DNA of 64,000 nt, taken from positions 2,604,001 to 2,668,000 of the forward strand of contig NZ_CP077683.1 in assembly GCF_019063845.1 (NCBI RefSeq). The letters are read 5' to 3'. Below are positions 26,630 through 37,829 of the stretch, piece by piece. This DNA comes from Geomonas subterranea (GTDB taxonomy: Bacteria > Desulfobacterota > Desulfuromonadia > Geobacterales > Geobacteraceae). The position numbers were made by a program, and so were the translations under genes. Positions within the stretch are counted from its first letter, which is position 1; every line of letters begins with the position of its first letter. Under the pieces are notes generated by a model. It did not search any database. It was not told the origin of the DNA and was given only the letters and a program-made list of their open reading frames with translations.

Positions 26630-27566
26630 TGCGGTCCCTCCTCGCGGCCCAGGTCTCCCTGACGATGAATTGCGGCTCCTGGTTCAGCTTGAGATAGATG
26701 CGCCCCACGTACTCGCCCACGACCCCCGTCGCCAGCAGCTGGACTCCCCGGAAGAACATGGTGATGGAGTTCAGCGATTGGATGTCGCTTGGGTCGTTCA
26801 GCATGGGTAGCCATCCCCGGATCAGCATGACGGAGACGGAGTAGATCCCCGAGAGGGTCAGGATCGCTCCCGCGATGGCCAGCAGGCGCAGCGGGATCAG
26901 CGAATAGCTCACGAAGACGTTGCCCCAGAGATCGATGAGCTTCTTGACTGTGTAACCGGACCTCCCTTCGCGGCGCGCGTCATGCCGCACCTCGACCGTG
27001 CCGATATTGCGGGTGCTGCGCAAGACGAGGGCATCGAGGTAGACGTTCGGGCTTTTGTGTGCGACGAGCTGGTCCACCAGGAAGCGGTTCATCACCTTGA
27101 AGCTCGACAGGTAGAGGTTGGCCGGCTTGTCGAGGGTGACGCGGGCAACCGTACCGTTGAGGTAGCTCCCGAGGTTGCGGAACCAGCTGTCGCTTTTTTT
27201 CGGGTATTGGCAGTAGACCACGTCGTACCCCTTGGCTATCTCGGCCAGCAGCTTGGGCACCTCCGCGGGCGGGTTCTGGAAGTCGTCGTCCATGACGACC
27301 ACGTAGTCGCCGCGCGCCTGGTTCAGCCCGGCCATCACCGCGTTGTGTTCACCGAAATTGCGGGACAGGGAGAGATAGGTCACCGTCTCCGGCGATGCGA
27401 CGTGAAGCTGACGACAGACGGCATCGGAGCCGTCGCGGCTGTAATCATTCACCAGCACGATCTCGAGCCGGTAATGGTCCTTTAGGTGAGAGACCAGGGC
27501 CTGGCACAGGGGCGCGATGGTCGTCTCGGCGTTGAAGACAGGGATGACGATAGATATGAGGGGCAT
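26619..27566 (-). CDS. GT2 polyprenyl-phosphate glycosyltransferase (GtrB/DPM-like)
   Basis: 315 residues. The GT2 catalytic domain 1-220 has ISIVIPVFNAE, VLVNDYSRDGS, metal-binding VVMDDDFQNPP and the R-x-x-R region RREGRSGYTVKKL. Two C-terminal membrane helices (~230-252 and ~264-285) are as in GtrB, which loads a sugar from a nucleotide onto undecaprenyl phosphate. First gene of the five-gene minus-strand operon. It would supply the lipid-linked donor for the TMTC-like protein. Confidence 0.92.
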   Translation of the reverse strand: MPLISIVIPVFNAETTIAPLCQALVSHLKDHYRLEIVLVNDYSRDGSDAVCRQLHVASPETVTYLSLSRNFGEHNAVMAGLNQARGDYVVVMDDDFQNPPAEVPKLLAEIAKGYDVVYCQYPKKSDSWFRNLGSYLNGTVARVTLDKPANLYLSSFKVMNRFLVDQLVAHKSPNVYLDALVLRSTRNIGTVEVRHDARREGRSGYTVKKLIDLWGNVFVSYSLIPLRLLAIAGAILTLSGIYSVSVMLIRGWLPMLNDPSDIQSLNSITMFFRGVQLLATGVVGEYVGRIYLKLNQEPQFIVRETWAARRDRNGG

Positions 27567-27766
27567 GGCACTCTTTCACGCTGGTGTCCACGGGGGACGT
27601 GGCAAGACTTCCGGCACGCGCGACAAGGCACGACGGCTCGACCGCGCAGCTTCAAGCAGGCGGGACGGGGCGCACCGTGGGCGCAGGTATGACGCGACCC
27701 GGCCTTGTGACGGATGCCACAGGCGAAGGTGCAGTACACCGGCCGGTTTGGAAACGAGTCAGGGGA

Positions 27767-28093
27767 TCAGCAGGAGGGTGGGGAACGACCGGGAAGGGTC
27801 GGCGTGCAGGGGCTCTCGGTATGAGCTGCCAGGAGCCCGGTCAATGCGACGAGGCGTCCGATCGGTTCGTTGAGGTTGTGGTGGTGGAATTCACCGTCGA
27901 TGGCGTGGAGGGGGAAAGTATCGCTGCAATTGGATGCGGATGCCTGCTTCTGGACGCACAGGTTGAGGACGGCCCGCGGCTTGGGCTTGGGCCCCGGGGA
28001 ACGGTCGAGGAGCGCGATCCTCATGCCTGCGAAGACCAGGAAGAAGATCACGGCGAACGCCGCCGCAACTTTTACCTTTCTGCTGTTCACCAT
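27767..28093 (-). CDS. Possible small single-pass membrane protein
   Basis: 108 residues from ATG 28093: basic start MVNSRKVKVAAAF, one hydrophobic segment (~8-26), then a Pro/Lys-rich stretch GPKPKPRAVLNLC and a His-rich HHHNLNEP. Weak ribosome site (GGGA). No family recognised. It is 200 bp upstream of the glycan operon on the same strand and could be its first member or a chance frame. Confidence 0.4.
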   Translation of the reverse strand: MVNSRKVKVAAAFAVIFFLVFAGMRIALLDRSPGPKPKPRAVLNLCVQKQASASNCSDTFPLHAIDGEFHHHNLNEPIGRLVALTGLLAAHTESPCTPTLPGRSPPSC

Positions 28094-28483
28094 CGGTCCC
28101 AGGGCTGGCTCCACAAGATCACGCCCCACCGGAATTTGGCTGACAGTTTCAACTGCAGAACAGGTAAGGCGACGCGAAACATAACGTGAAACGGGTCGAC
28201 AAGTCAACACCAAATTAGACGAGACACATTCAAAAAAGTAGAACCCGCGCACACGGAGCGAGCCTGCAAAGCGAACAGGGATGAAGGGGATAAAAGGGAT
28301 AAGGAAAGTGGTAAAGGGGGCTCCGGGTCGGATCCCCTTTTTTGTTGTGCCATCCCTTCGCCCCCCGGGAGAGGGGCAGGGGTGAGGGCGCCGCCACGAG
28401 GAGGATCTACCTTCGCGGCACCTCCCTCCACTGGGGGCACCCTCTCCCGGGGGAAGAGGGGTATCCAGGTAGGGCGGAGGATC
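28094..28483. other. Intergenic region with repeats
   Basis: 390 bases without a credible gene. Holds direct-repeat copy B (28274-28394) with its terminator-like stem and further REP-like C/G-rich sequence to 28462. Confidence 0.7.
28274..28394 (+). repeat. Direct repeat copy B (~121 bp) at the other edge of the glycan operon
   Basis: Starts AACAGGGATGAAGGGG, contains GTAAAGGGGGCTCCGGGT and CCCCTTTTTTGTTGTGCC, ends GGTGAGGGCGCCGC. Same order and orientation as 21164-21285 with a few substitutions. Here the terminator stem serves no plus-strand gene. Confidence 0.85.
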
Positions 28484-29095
28484 TTACGCGCCGATCTTCA
28501 GAAAGTTCCTTACCCCGGTGAAGACGATCTGGGCGGCGAGGGCGGCGACGAAGAGGCCGGTCAACTTGCTCAGGATGGTGATCCCCTTCTTGCCGACGAT
28601 GTGCTCGATGAACGAGGCGCAGACCAGCAGTATCCCGACGCAGAGAACCGCCATGGCGAGGGCGGCAAGCCCCACGAACACCTGCCAGTTGTGCTGCACC
28701 TCGGCGCCCATGACCAAAAGCGCGCCGGTGGTCCCGGGACCGACCGTCACCGGTATCGCCAGGGGCACCACGGAGATGGCGCCGCGCTTTTCGCTCGGAG
28801 GCGCGCTGTCGTCGCCGTGCACCATGTGCACCGCAGAGAGGAAGAGGAGGCTTCCCGCACCGATCCTGAAGGAGTCGAGCGTGATGCCGAACAGGGAGAA
28901 GAGGGTGTTGCCGAAGGAGTACAGGACGAAGCAGGCGACCAGGACGGCGAGGGTCACCCGCAGGGCCGTGGCGCGCCGCTCACCGGCGGTCAACTCGGGG
29001 GTCATGGCCAGGAAGGTGGAGAGCACGAAGAAAGGGGTGAGCAGGAAGAAGAACCTGATCCACACGGTGAAGAAAAAATCCGAATAAGCTTCCAT
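28484..29095 (-). CDS. MarC-family integral membrane protein
   Basis: 203 residues with six membrane helices; family signature elements FFLLTPFFVLSTFLAM, GSLLFLSAVHMV, and PLAIPVTVGPGTTGALLV with conserved PxxxGPG. Inner-membrane protein of unknown transport or scaffold role; the old link to multiple antibiotic resistance has been withdrawn for E. coli MarC. Single gene, ATG at 29095. Confidence 0.9.
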   Translation of the reverse strand: MEAYSDFFFTVWIRFFFLLTPFFVLSTFLAMTPELTAGERRATALRVTLAVLVACFVLYSFGNTLFSLFGITLDSFRIGAGSLLFLSAVHMVHGDDSAPPSEKRGAISVVPLAIPVTVGPGTTGALLVMGAEVQHNWQVFVGLAALAMAVLCVGILLVCASFIEHIVGKKGITILSKLTGLFVAALAAQIVFTGVRNFLKIGA

Positions 29096-29163
29096 CCTGT
29101 TACTGGTTCTCCTTTATTCGGACCTCCACGGTGGCAGCGTGAGTAGTCGGCATGGTCAAAGTT

Positions 29164-29191
29164 GTAGGGGCGAATAATTATTCGCCCCTAC
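29164..29191. repeat. 28-bp perfect palindrome with GGGGCGAATAATTATTCGCCCC core
   Basis: Two perfect 14-base arms (GTAGGGGCGAATAA and its complement). A truncated copy with one substitution is at 63947-63970. Confidence 0.85.
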
Positions 29192-29228
29192 CGACACCCG
29201 CACGCTTACCCCCACAGGGAAGGTCCAG

Positions 29229-30218
29229 TTATTGCGCTATCTTGAGCACGATCTTGCCGAAGTGCTTGTCTTCTTCCATCATCCGGTGCGCCTCGACCAC
29301 CTGGTCGAGGGGGAACACCTTCTCTATGATCGGCACGATGGTGCGGTCCGCAAACTTGGGCATCGCGCGGCGCACGAACTCGGCGGCGATCTCACCCTTC
29401 TCGGAAACCGGACGGGAGCGGAGCACGCTGCCGATGATCTGCTGACGCTTCACCATCATGAGCGCGAGGTTCAGCTCGGCCTTGATGCCGGAGATGACGC
29501 CGATGACGACCAGCCTCCCCTTGTACCCCAGGGAGTTCATGTTGGGGGCCAGGTACTTGGCGCCGACATGGTCCAGGATCACGTCGACACCTTTCTTGTT
29601 GGTGAATTCCTTGACCGCCTCGCTGAAATCGGGGGTCTCGCGGAAATTGATCACCAGGTCCGCGCCCAGTTCCTTGACGCGCTCGATCTTCTCCGGGGAC
29701 GCGGTGACGATCAGCTTGGCGTTGGGCACCAGGGCCTTGCAGAGCTGGACCGCCGCGGTGTTGACCCCCCCGCCGCCGCCATGAAGGATCGCCGTCTGGC
29801 CGTCCTCCAGCCCGCCGATCATGAATACGTTGAGAAACGCGGTGATGTAGGACTCGCAGATGCAGGCGGCCTCTTCGAAGCTGACCGTATCCGGGATCGG
29901 CATCAGGTGGTTGGCGTAGGCCACGGCGTACTCGGCGTAACCGCCCCCCCCCACCAGCGACACGACCCGGTCACCCACCTTCCAGCCGCTGACGCCCGCT
30001 CCCAGTGCCTCGACGACGCCGGCCACTTCGAGTCCCAGGATCTCGGAGTCGCCGGGCGGGGGGGGATATTTCCCTTCGCGCTGCACCAGGTCGGGGCGGT
30101 TTATCGAGGTGGCGTGAACCTTGATCAGCACCTCGTTTTCCTTGGGAGCGGGCTTGTCCACCTCGCCCACCTTGAGCACCTCGACGCCGCCGAAACCTTC
30201 CATCAGTACCGCTTTCAT
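29229..30218 (-). CDS. NAD(P)H:quinone oxidoreductase, zinc-free MDR (PIG3/QOR type)
   Basis: 329 residues. N-terminal GroES-like domain (MKAVLMEGFGGVEVL, NRPDLVQREGKYPPPPG) and Rossmann domain (AILHGGGGGVNTAAVQL, DVILDHVGAKYL). No zinc Cys/His ligands, as expected for quinone oxidoreductases. The nucleotide loop reads GGGGGVN, with Asn in place of the usual last Gly. AGGAGG precedes ATG. Single gene; a role in quinone or xenobiotic reduction is inferred from family. Confidence 0.92.
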   Translation of the reverse strand: MKAVLMEGFGGVEVLKVGEVDKPAPKENEVLIKVHATSINRPDLVQREGKYPPPPGDSEILGLEVAGVVEALGAGVSGWKVGDRVVSLVGGGGYAEYAVAYANHLMPIPDTVSFEEAACICESYITAFLNVFMIGGLEDGQTAILHGGGGGVNTAAVQLCKALVPNAKLIVTASPEKIERVKELGADLVINFRETPDFSEAVKEFTNKKGVDVILDHVGAKYLAPNMNSLGYKGRLVVIGVISGIKAELNLALMMVKRQQIIGSVLRSRPVSEKGEIAAEFVRRAMPKFADRTIVPIIEKVFPLDQVVEAHRMMEEDKHFGKIVLKIAQ

Positions 30219-30347
30219 GGCCTTCCTCCTGTATCGATTGAATTCATGGCGGCCGGGTGAACCGGCCGCGATAGTGTATACGCGCGCACACTATCTCAAA
30301 AATGTGCGCCGTTTATCAACGGAATTCTCTCAACGGGAGGGAAAAAA

Positions 30348-30713
30348 TCAGCGGAACTTTATGGCGGTCCCCCGCGCGGTCATCTCGCTCTTGGGGAAGA
30401 AGATGAAGGTGTCCATCTCCACTTTCACTTCGGGAAGGATGACGGCATCGGCGCCGATCTTGGCCGCCTCCGCACGCAAGGCGTCGTTGGCCCAGTTGTA
30501 ATCGGCGGGAGTGAGGTCCTCCCTGGCGCCGTAACGCACCCGGTGCACCTCGATGGTCCCCACTTTCTGATAGGGTCGCAGGAGTTCCTCCTGGGTCAGG
30601 ATGGGGGGGGCGTCGCGCCTGTAAGCGACGTGGGTGCAACCGCCGCAAAGCACGGCGCTGAGCAGCAAAAGCAGAGCGAGGTGGTTTTTCAGTAGCCGCT
30701 TGGTCGCGTTCAT
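30348..30713 (-). CDS. Small lipoprotein with YbjQ-like domain
   Basis: 121 residues. Lipoprotein signal with lipobox LCGGC (Cys 26), then a compact domain GTIEVHRVRYGAREDL ... ALRAEAAKIGADAVILPEV resembling the YbjQ/DUF74 fold. GGGAGAG precedes ATG. Exported and membrane-anchored; function unknown. Confidence 0.75.
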   Translation of the reverse strand: MNATKRLLKNHLALLLLLSAVLCGGCTHVAYRRDAPPILTQEELLRPYQKVGTIEVHRVRYGAREDLTPADYNWANDALRAEAAKIGADAVILPEVKVEMDTFIFFPKSEMTARGTAIKFR

Positions 30714-30856
30714 GCACTCTCCCTATCAGGGGACGTCCCCCTTCAGCATTGTTCCAGGGTCACAGTTTAACTGCCATTTTCCCACTTTACAACACTCTTT
30801 TGGGCATGATAGTATTTCGCGTTTCATTCATAAACTGATCGGAAAGGAAGCAGATC

Positions 30857-31600
30857 ATGTCAGGCCATAATAAATGGAGTACCATCAAGCACAAGAAAGG
30901 CGCCGCGGATGCCAAACGCGGCAAAATATTCACCAAGCTGATCAAGGAAATCACCGTTGCCGCGAAGCTCGGCGGTGGCGACCCGGATGGGAACCCGCGC
31001 CTGAGGACTGCTATCGATAAGGCAAAAGGCGAGAACATGCCCAAGGACAACGTCGAGCGCGCCATCAAGAAGGGCGTGGGCGGGATGGAAGGGGTGAACT
31101 ACGAGGAGACCACCTACGAAGGGTACGGCCCGGGCGGCACCGCGGTGCTGGTCGAAGTCATGACCGACAACCGCAACCGCACCGTCTCCGACGTGAGGAG
31201 CACCTTCTCCAAGTGCAACGGCAACATGGGCGAGACCGGCTGCGTCTCCTGGCTCTTCGACAAGAAGGGGCTCCTCGTGTACCCGAAGAGCACCGACTTC
31301 GACAAGCTGTTCGAGGCTTCCATCGAGGCCGGCGCCGACGACGTGGTCGATGAAGAAGAGCAGTACGAGGTACTGACCGACCCGACCGCGTTCCACCAGG
31401 TAAAGACCGCGCTCGAGGCGGCAGGGTTCAAGCCCGAGTCCGCCGAGATCACCATGATCCCGCAGACCATGGTCAAGCTTGAAGGGAAGAACGCCGAGAA
31501 CATGCTGAAGCTCATGGACCGTCTCGAGGACAACGACGACGTCCAGAACGTCTACGCCAACTTCGACATCTCCGCCGAGGACATGGAAAAGATGATGTAG
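30857..31600 (+). CDS. yebC: YebC/PmpR-family protein
   Basis: 247 residues, full length. Signature [27 protein letters not shown]-like N-terminus, [21 protein letters not shown], and [16 protein letters not shown]. Family members bind DNA or the ribosome (translation of proline-rich stretches or transcription control). First gene of a group leading to ruvC and ruvA, a widely conserved arrangement. Confidence 0.97.
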   Translation: MSGHNKWSTIKHKKGAADAKRGKIFTKLIKEITVAAKLGGGDPDGNPRLRTAIDKAKGENMPKDNVERAIKKGVGGMEGVNYEETTYEGYGPGGTAVLVEVMTDNRNRTVSDVRSTFSKCNGNMGETGCVSWLFDKKGLLVYPKSTDFDKLFEASIEAGADDVVDEEEQYEVLTDPTAFHQVKTALEAAGFKPESAEITMIPQTMVKLEGKNAENMLKLMDRLEDNDDVQNVYANFDISAEDMEKMM

Positions 31601-31626
31601 CAAAAGCGTGTTGTTTTGTGGTACTA

Positions 31627-31656
31627 AGAGCGCGGGCATCCCCCGCGCTTTTTTAT
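31627..31656 (+). terminator. Intrinsic terminator of yebC
   Basis: GCGCGGG-CATCC-CCCGCGC stem followed by TTTTTTA; separates yebC from ruvC. Confidence 0.85.
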
Positions 31657-31679
31657 TTGAACCAAAGACAAAACTATTT

Positions 31680-31795
31680 GCCACAGAGAAAATCTGAGAA
31701 CTTCTGAGAGAACCTAAAGCTGAGAGAGCCAACGGCTTTTGTCTCTACTCAAAGTCTTTGCCTTTCTCAGATTTCCTCTGATTTTCTCCGTGGCT
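31680..31795. repeat. Long imperfect inverted repeat (CCACAGAGAAAATC type)
   Basis: Left arm GCCACAGAGAAAATCTGAG (31680 on) and right arm CTGATTTTCTCCGTGGC (ending 31795) with further pairing inside. Lies between yebC terminator and ruvC start. A related element is at 61000-61125. Confidence 0.7.
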
Positions 31796-31816
31796 AACGG
31801 TTTTAAGGTTTTGACC

Positions 31817-32311
31817 ATGATCATTCTCGGCATAGACCCAGGCTCCCGCAAGACCGGCTACGGCCTCATCTCCAAACAGGGAAACCGCCTGATCCACATC
31901 GACAACGGCGCCATCTTCACCCAGAGCGCCAAGGACTTCCCGCAGCGGCTGGAAAAGATCTTCACCGGTCTTTCCGCCATCATCGCCGAGTTCCAGCCGG
32001 AAGTGGTGGCGGTGGAGAACGTCTTTCTCGCCAAGAACGCAATGAGCGCGCTGAAGCTCGGACAGGCGCGCGGAGCCGCCATCGTCGCCGCGGTCAACGT
32101 GGGGCTCCCCGTCCACGAGTACACCGCGATGCAGGTGAAACAGGCGGTGGTGGGGACCGGCCGCGCCGAGAAGACCCAGGTGCAGCAGATGATCAAGGCG
32201 CTCTTGAACCTCCCCGAGGTGGCCCAGGAGGACGCCTCCGACGCCCTCGCCGTCGCCATCTGCCACGCCCACTCCGCCGGCATCGGGAGTCTGTTGAAAA
32301 GCATGAGGTAG
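31817..32311 (+). CDS. ruvC: Holliday junction resolvase RuvC
   Basis: 164 residues. Catalytic acids visible: Asp in [10 protein letters not shown], Glu in [11 protein letters not shown], and the Asp pair in [16 protein letters not shown]. Cuts Holliday junctions moved by RuvAB. ATG 31817 gives the standard length; upstream in-frame sequence is the inverted repeat. Confidence 0.97.
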   Translation: MIILGIDPGSRKTGYGLISKQGNRLIHIDNGAIFTQSAKDFPQRLEKIFTGLSAIIAEFQPEVVAVENVFLAKNAMSALKLGQARGAAIVAAVNVGLPVHEYTAMQVKQAVVGTGRAEKTQVQQMIKALLNLPEVAQEDASDALAVAICHAHSAGIGSLLKSMR

Positions 32312-32359
32312 AGCCCGATTTTTCATTGTCAGTCCCGATTGGCGATGTTCTCCGTTAGT

Positions 32360-32455
32360 CCCCTCTCCCGCCGGGGGAGGGTGCCCGAAGGGCGGGTGAG
32401 GGAGGATTCGCTCGCTAATCCCCTCACCCTAGCCCTCCCCCAAAGGGAGAGGGGA
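32360..32455. repeat. REP-like repeat pair
   Basis: CCCCTCTCCCGCCGGGGGAGGG ... GGGTGAGGG followed by CCCTCACCC ... CCAAAGGGAGAGGGG, two inward-facing halves between ruvC and ruvA. Confidence 0.7.
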
Positions 32456-32482
32456 TGCTATCAGTTGTCCATTGAGGTTTAA

Positions 32483-33082
32483 ATGATCGCCCTTCTCACC
32501 GGCAAGATCGCACACAAGGCCCCCGACTACGTCATCCTGGACGTGAACGGCGTGGGCTACCAGGTATTCATCCCCTTCTCCACCTACTACGCCCTTCCCG
32601 CCGAGGGGAGCACCGCGACGCTGCAGATCCACACCTCGGTCAAAGAGGACGCAATAAACCTGTACGGCTTCCGTACCCAGCAGGAGAAGGAACTGTTCCA
32701 GCTGCTGATCGGCGTCTCAGGGGTCGGCCCCAAGCTCGCAAACGGCATCCTCTCCAACAGCGAACCGGCGGAGCTTTCCGAATCGCTGGTGAGCGGCAAC
32801 ATCGCGAGGCTTTCCGCCATCCCCGGCATCGGCAAGAAAACCGCGGAGCGTCTCGTGCTGGAACTGAAGGAAAAGATGAAGAAGCTGGGGTTGGCGCCCT
32901 CCACGCCCGGCACCGCTGCGGCGCCGCCCAAACCGGAGGTCCGCGAGGATGTCCTCTCCGCGTTGATCAACCTGGGCTACAAGGAGAATGTAGTACAAAA
33001 AGCACTGGCTGAGCTGAAATTCCCCGAAGATGCCACAGTGGAGTCAGGTCTCAAACTGGCCCTGAAGAAACTGATGAAATAG
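32483..33082 (+). CDS. ruvA: Holliday junction branch-migration protein RuvA
   Basis: 199 residues. N-terminal OB fold (MIALLTGKIAHKAPDYV), double helix-hairpin-helix (LIGVSGVGPKLANGIL, LSAIPGIGKKTAERLV), and C-terminal RuvB-contact domain from ~150. TGAGG precedes ATG. Works with RuvB at 36815. Confidence 0.97.
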   Translation: MIALLTGKIAHKAPDYVILDVNGVGYQVFIPFSTYYALPAEGSTATLQIHTSVKEDAINLYGFRTQQEKELFQLLIGVSGVGPKLANGILSNSEPAELSESLVSGNIARLSAIPGIGKKTAERLVLELKEKMKKLGLAPSTPGTAAAPPKPEVREDVLSALINLGYKENVVQKALAELKFPEDATVESGLKLALKKLMK

Positions 33083-33302
33083 TCACCTGCCGGAGCCCGC
33101 AGAACGTGCTCCGGCACTGGCATTTCCCTCCTCTAGATCCCATCCCCCCCCGTCAGAAAGAACCTCCCTTGTCTGCGCACTCTTTTTCACTTTTTTATGA
33201 GTGCCGCATTCCGCCATGCGATTGAATGTAATCCTCGATAGGATACAATTACCGTGATCTTTTGTTGACTTAGCATAAACTTGATCCTGGAAGGAAAAAA
33301 CT

Positions 33303-34322
33303 ATGCGTACGACAATGAGGACGGTGATGGTTTTCCTGATGGTTCTGGCTGTGCCTATGACAGGCATCTGTGCCCCAGCAAAGGAGCGTAGCGGATCGGT
33401 AACCTTTTCCATAACGCTCGACTCCCCCCAGCAGGCACAGAACGTCAAGATGTGGTTCCCCTACCCCACCTCGGACCTCAACCAGAAGATCGAGAACCTC
33501 CACTTCGACGGCAACTATGCCACCTTCACGCTATCCCGCGAGCCGCAAAGCGGTGCGCTTTACCTGTACACCGAATGGCGCGGGCCGCAGAAAGAGAGGC
33601 ACCTGAACGTGACCTTCGACGCCACGGCGCAGGAGCGCAAGGTGTCGAGGCTGGTGGAGCGCCCCGCCCCCATCCCGGCGGAAGTCGCCAAGTACGTGAA
33701 ATCGGAATTCTGGATTCCCTCCGACGACAAGAAGGTCAAGGCACTCTCGCACCGGATCACCGCCGGCAAGAAGGGGATCCTCAACAAGTCCCGCGCCGTC
33801 TATGACTGGGTGGTCGACAACACCAAGCGCGACCCGAAGGTGCCGGGGTGCGGCGTCGGCAACGTGCAGGCCACCCTGGCCGCCCGCAGCGGCAAGTGCG
33901 CCGACATCAGCACCCTCTTCGTCGCCCTGGCGCGCGCCTCCGGCGTTCCCGCCCGCGAGGTCTTCGGCCTGAGGCTTGGGCGCCCGGGACAGACCGACAT
34001 CTCCAACGGGCACCACTGCTGGGCCGAATTCTACCTCCCCGGCACCGGCTGGGTGCCGGTGGACCCGGCCGACGTCAGCAAGGCGGTCCTGGAGAAGAAC
34101 CTCAGCGTGGCGGCGGCCAAGCCGTATCGCGAATACTACTTCGGCGCGGTGGACGAATTCCGCATCGTGCTGCAAAAGGGGGAGCGTGGCATCGTCTTCA
34201 CCGAGGGGAACAAGGAAAAGGTGAACTACTTCATGTACCCCTACGCCGAGGTGGACGGCAAGAGCCTCGACTACTGCCGCCCTGACACCTTCGCCTATAC
34301 CGTGAAGTTCCGGGAACGCTGA
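33303..34322 (+). CDS. Secreted transglutaminase-like protein
   Basis: 339 residues, signal peptide 1-23 (GICA). The transglutaminase-like core has the catalytic triad: Cys in SGKCADISTLF, His in GHHCWAEFYL, Asp in VPVDPAD. Bacterial members are mostly cysteine proteases or transpeptidases of the envelope. GGAAGGA precedes ATG. It sits, with the next kinase gene, inside the ruvA-ruvB interval; no functional link to recombination is evident. Confidence 0.9.
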   Translation: MRTTMRTVMVFLMVLAVPMTGICAPAKERSGSVTFSITLDSPQQAQNVKMWFPYPTSDLNQKIENLHFDGNYATFTLSREPQSGALYLYTEWRGPQKERHLNVTFDATAQERKVSRLVERPAPIPAEVAKYVKSEFWIPSDDKKVKALSHRITAGKKGILNKSRAVYDWVVDNTKRDPKVPGCGVGNVQATLAARSGKCADISTLFVALARASGVPAREVFGLRLGRPGQTDISNGHHCWAEFYLPGTGWVPVDPADVSKAVLEKNLSVAAAKPYREYYFGAVDEFRIVLQKGERGIVFTEGNKEKVNYFMYPYAEVDGKSLDYCRPDTFAYTVKFRER

Positions 34323-34405
34323 TCTCCCGTGCCGCGCGCCTGCCTTCCACACGACCGGGGACCACTCCCCGCCACCGCCCCAAAAGGGGAGCCCCGGGAG
34401 CCTTC

Positions 34406-36745
<2,340 letters not shown>

Positions 36746-36814
36746 CCTTTACCCTCAACTGTTATAATTTGGCTCCCTGCATTCGGGCGGCATGAGCCGC
36801 CGGCAAGGAGAGGT

Positions 36815-37828
36815 ATGAGCCGCTTTATCAGCGCCGAGAGGTCCGAAGACGACCTTCTAGAAGCATCACTGCGCCCCCGAGCGCTGGCGGACTACGTGGG
36901 ACAGGAGAAGGCGAAGGGGAACCTCGGGCTCTTCATCGACGCCGCGCGCGGCAGGGGCGAGGCGCTGGACCACGTGCTTTTGTACGGCCCGCCGGGACTG
37001 GGGAAGACCACCCTGGCCAACATCATCGCCTGCGAGATGGGGGTGAACATCAAGTCCACCTCAGGGCCCGTGATCGAGCGCCCCGGCGACCTGGCCGCCA
37101 TCCTGACCAACCTGGAGCCGCACGACGTCCTCTTCATCGACGAGATCCACCGCCTCTCCCACGTGGTGGAGGAGATCCTCTACCCCGCCATGGAGGACTT
37201 CCAGCTCGACATCATCATCGGCCAGGGACCGAGCGCGCGCACCATCAAGCTCGACCTCCCCAAGTTCACCCTGGTGGGCGCCACCACCCGCGCCGGTCTC
37301 CTCTCCTCGCCGCTCAGGGACCGCTTCGGCGTCATCTCCCGGCTCGAGTTCTACACCCACGACGAGCTCGCCTTCATCATCACCCGCTCCGCGCGCATCT
37401 TCGGCATGGAGATCGCGCCGGACGGCGCGCTGGAACTGGCGCGCAGAAGCCGCGGCACACCGAGGATCGCCAACCGTCTGCTGCGCCGCGTGCGCGACTT
37501 CGCCCAGGTGCGTGCCGACGGCGTGATCACCCGCGCGGTAGCGGACCAGGCGCTGGCGCTTCTCGAGATCGACGACATGGGTTTCGACACCATGGACCGG
37601 GCCATCCTTTTGACCATCATCGACAAGTTCGGGGGGGGGCCGGTGGGGCTCGACACCATCGCGGCGGCCATCAGCGAGGAGAGCGACACCATCGAGGACG
37701 TCTACGAGCCCTTCCTGATCCAGAACGGTTTCCTGAACCGCACCCCGCGTGGACGCGTCGCCACCGCCGCGGCCTACAGCCATTTCGGCAGGATCGCCCC
37801 TGAGCCGCCGCAGGGAAGGTTGTTCTAG
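36815..37828 (+). CDS. ruvB: Holliday junction branch-migration ATPase RuvB
   Basis: 337 residues. AAA+ motor: N-terminal [14 protein letters not shown], Walker [12 protein letters not shown], Walker B FIDEIHR, sensor [18 protein letters not shown], and C-terminal winged helix with [11 protein letters not shown] and TPRGR. AAGGAGAGG precedes ATG. Separated from ruvA by two unrelated genes. It ends one base before the next gene. Confidence 0.97.
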   Translation: MSRFISAERSEDDLLEASLRPRALADYVGQEKAKGNLGLFIDAARGRGEALDHVLLYGPPGLGKTTLANIIACEMGVNIKSTSGPVIERPGDLAAILTNLEPHDVLFIDEIHRLSHVVEEILYPAMEDFQLDIIIGQGPSARTIKLDLPKFTLVGATTRAGLLSSPLRDRFGVISRLEFYTHDELAFIITRSARIFGMEIAPDGALELARRSRGTPRIANRLLRRVRDFAQVRADGVITRAVADQALALLEIDDMGFDTMDRAILLTIIDKFGGGPVGLDTIAAAISEESDTIEDVYEPFLIQNGFLNRTPRGRVATAAAYSHFGRIAPEPPQGRLF

Positions 37829-37829
37829 A

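Noticed and set aside
27584-28189. 201-residue plus-strand open frame opposite the small membrane protein
   Set aside because: Low-complexity Arg/Gly composition, no ribosome site and no domain; the minus-strand frame with a membrane segment is more plausible.
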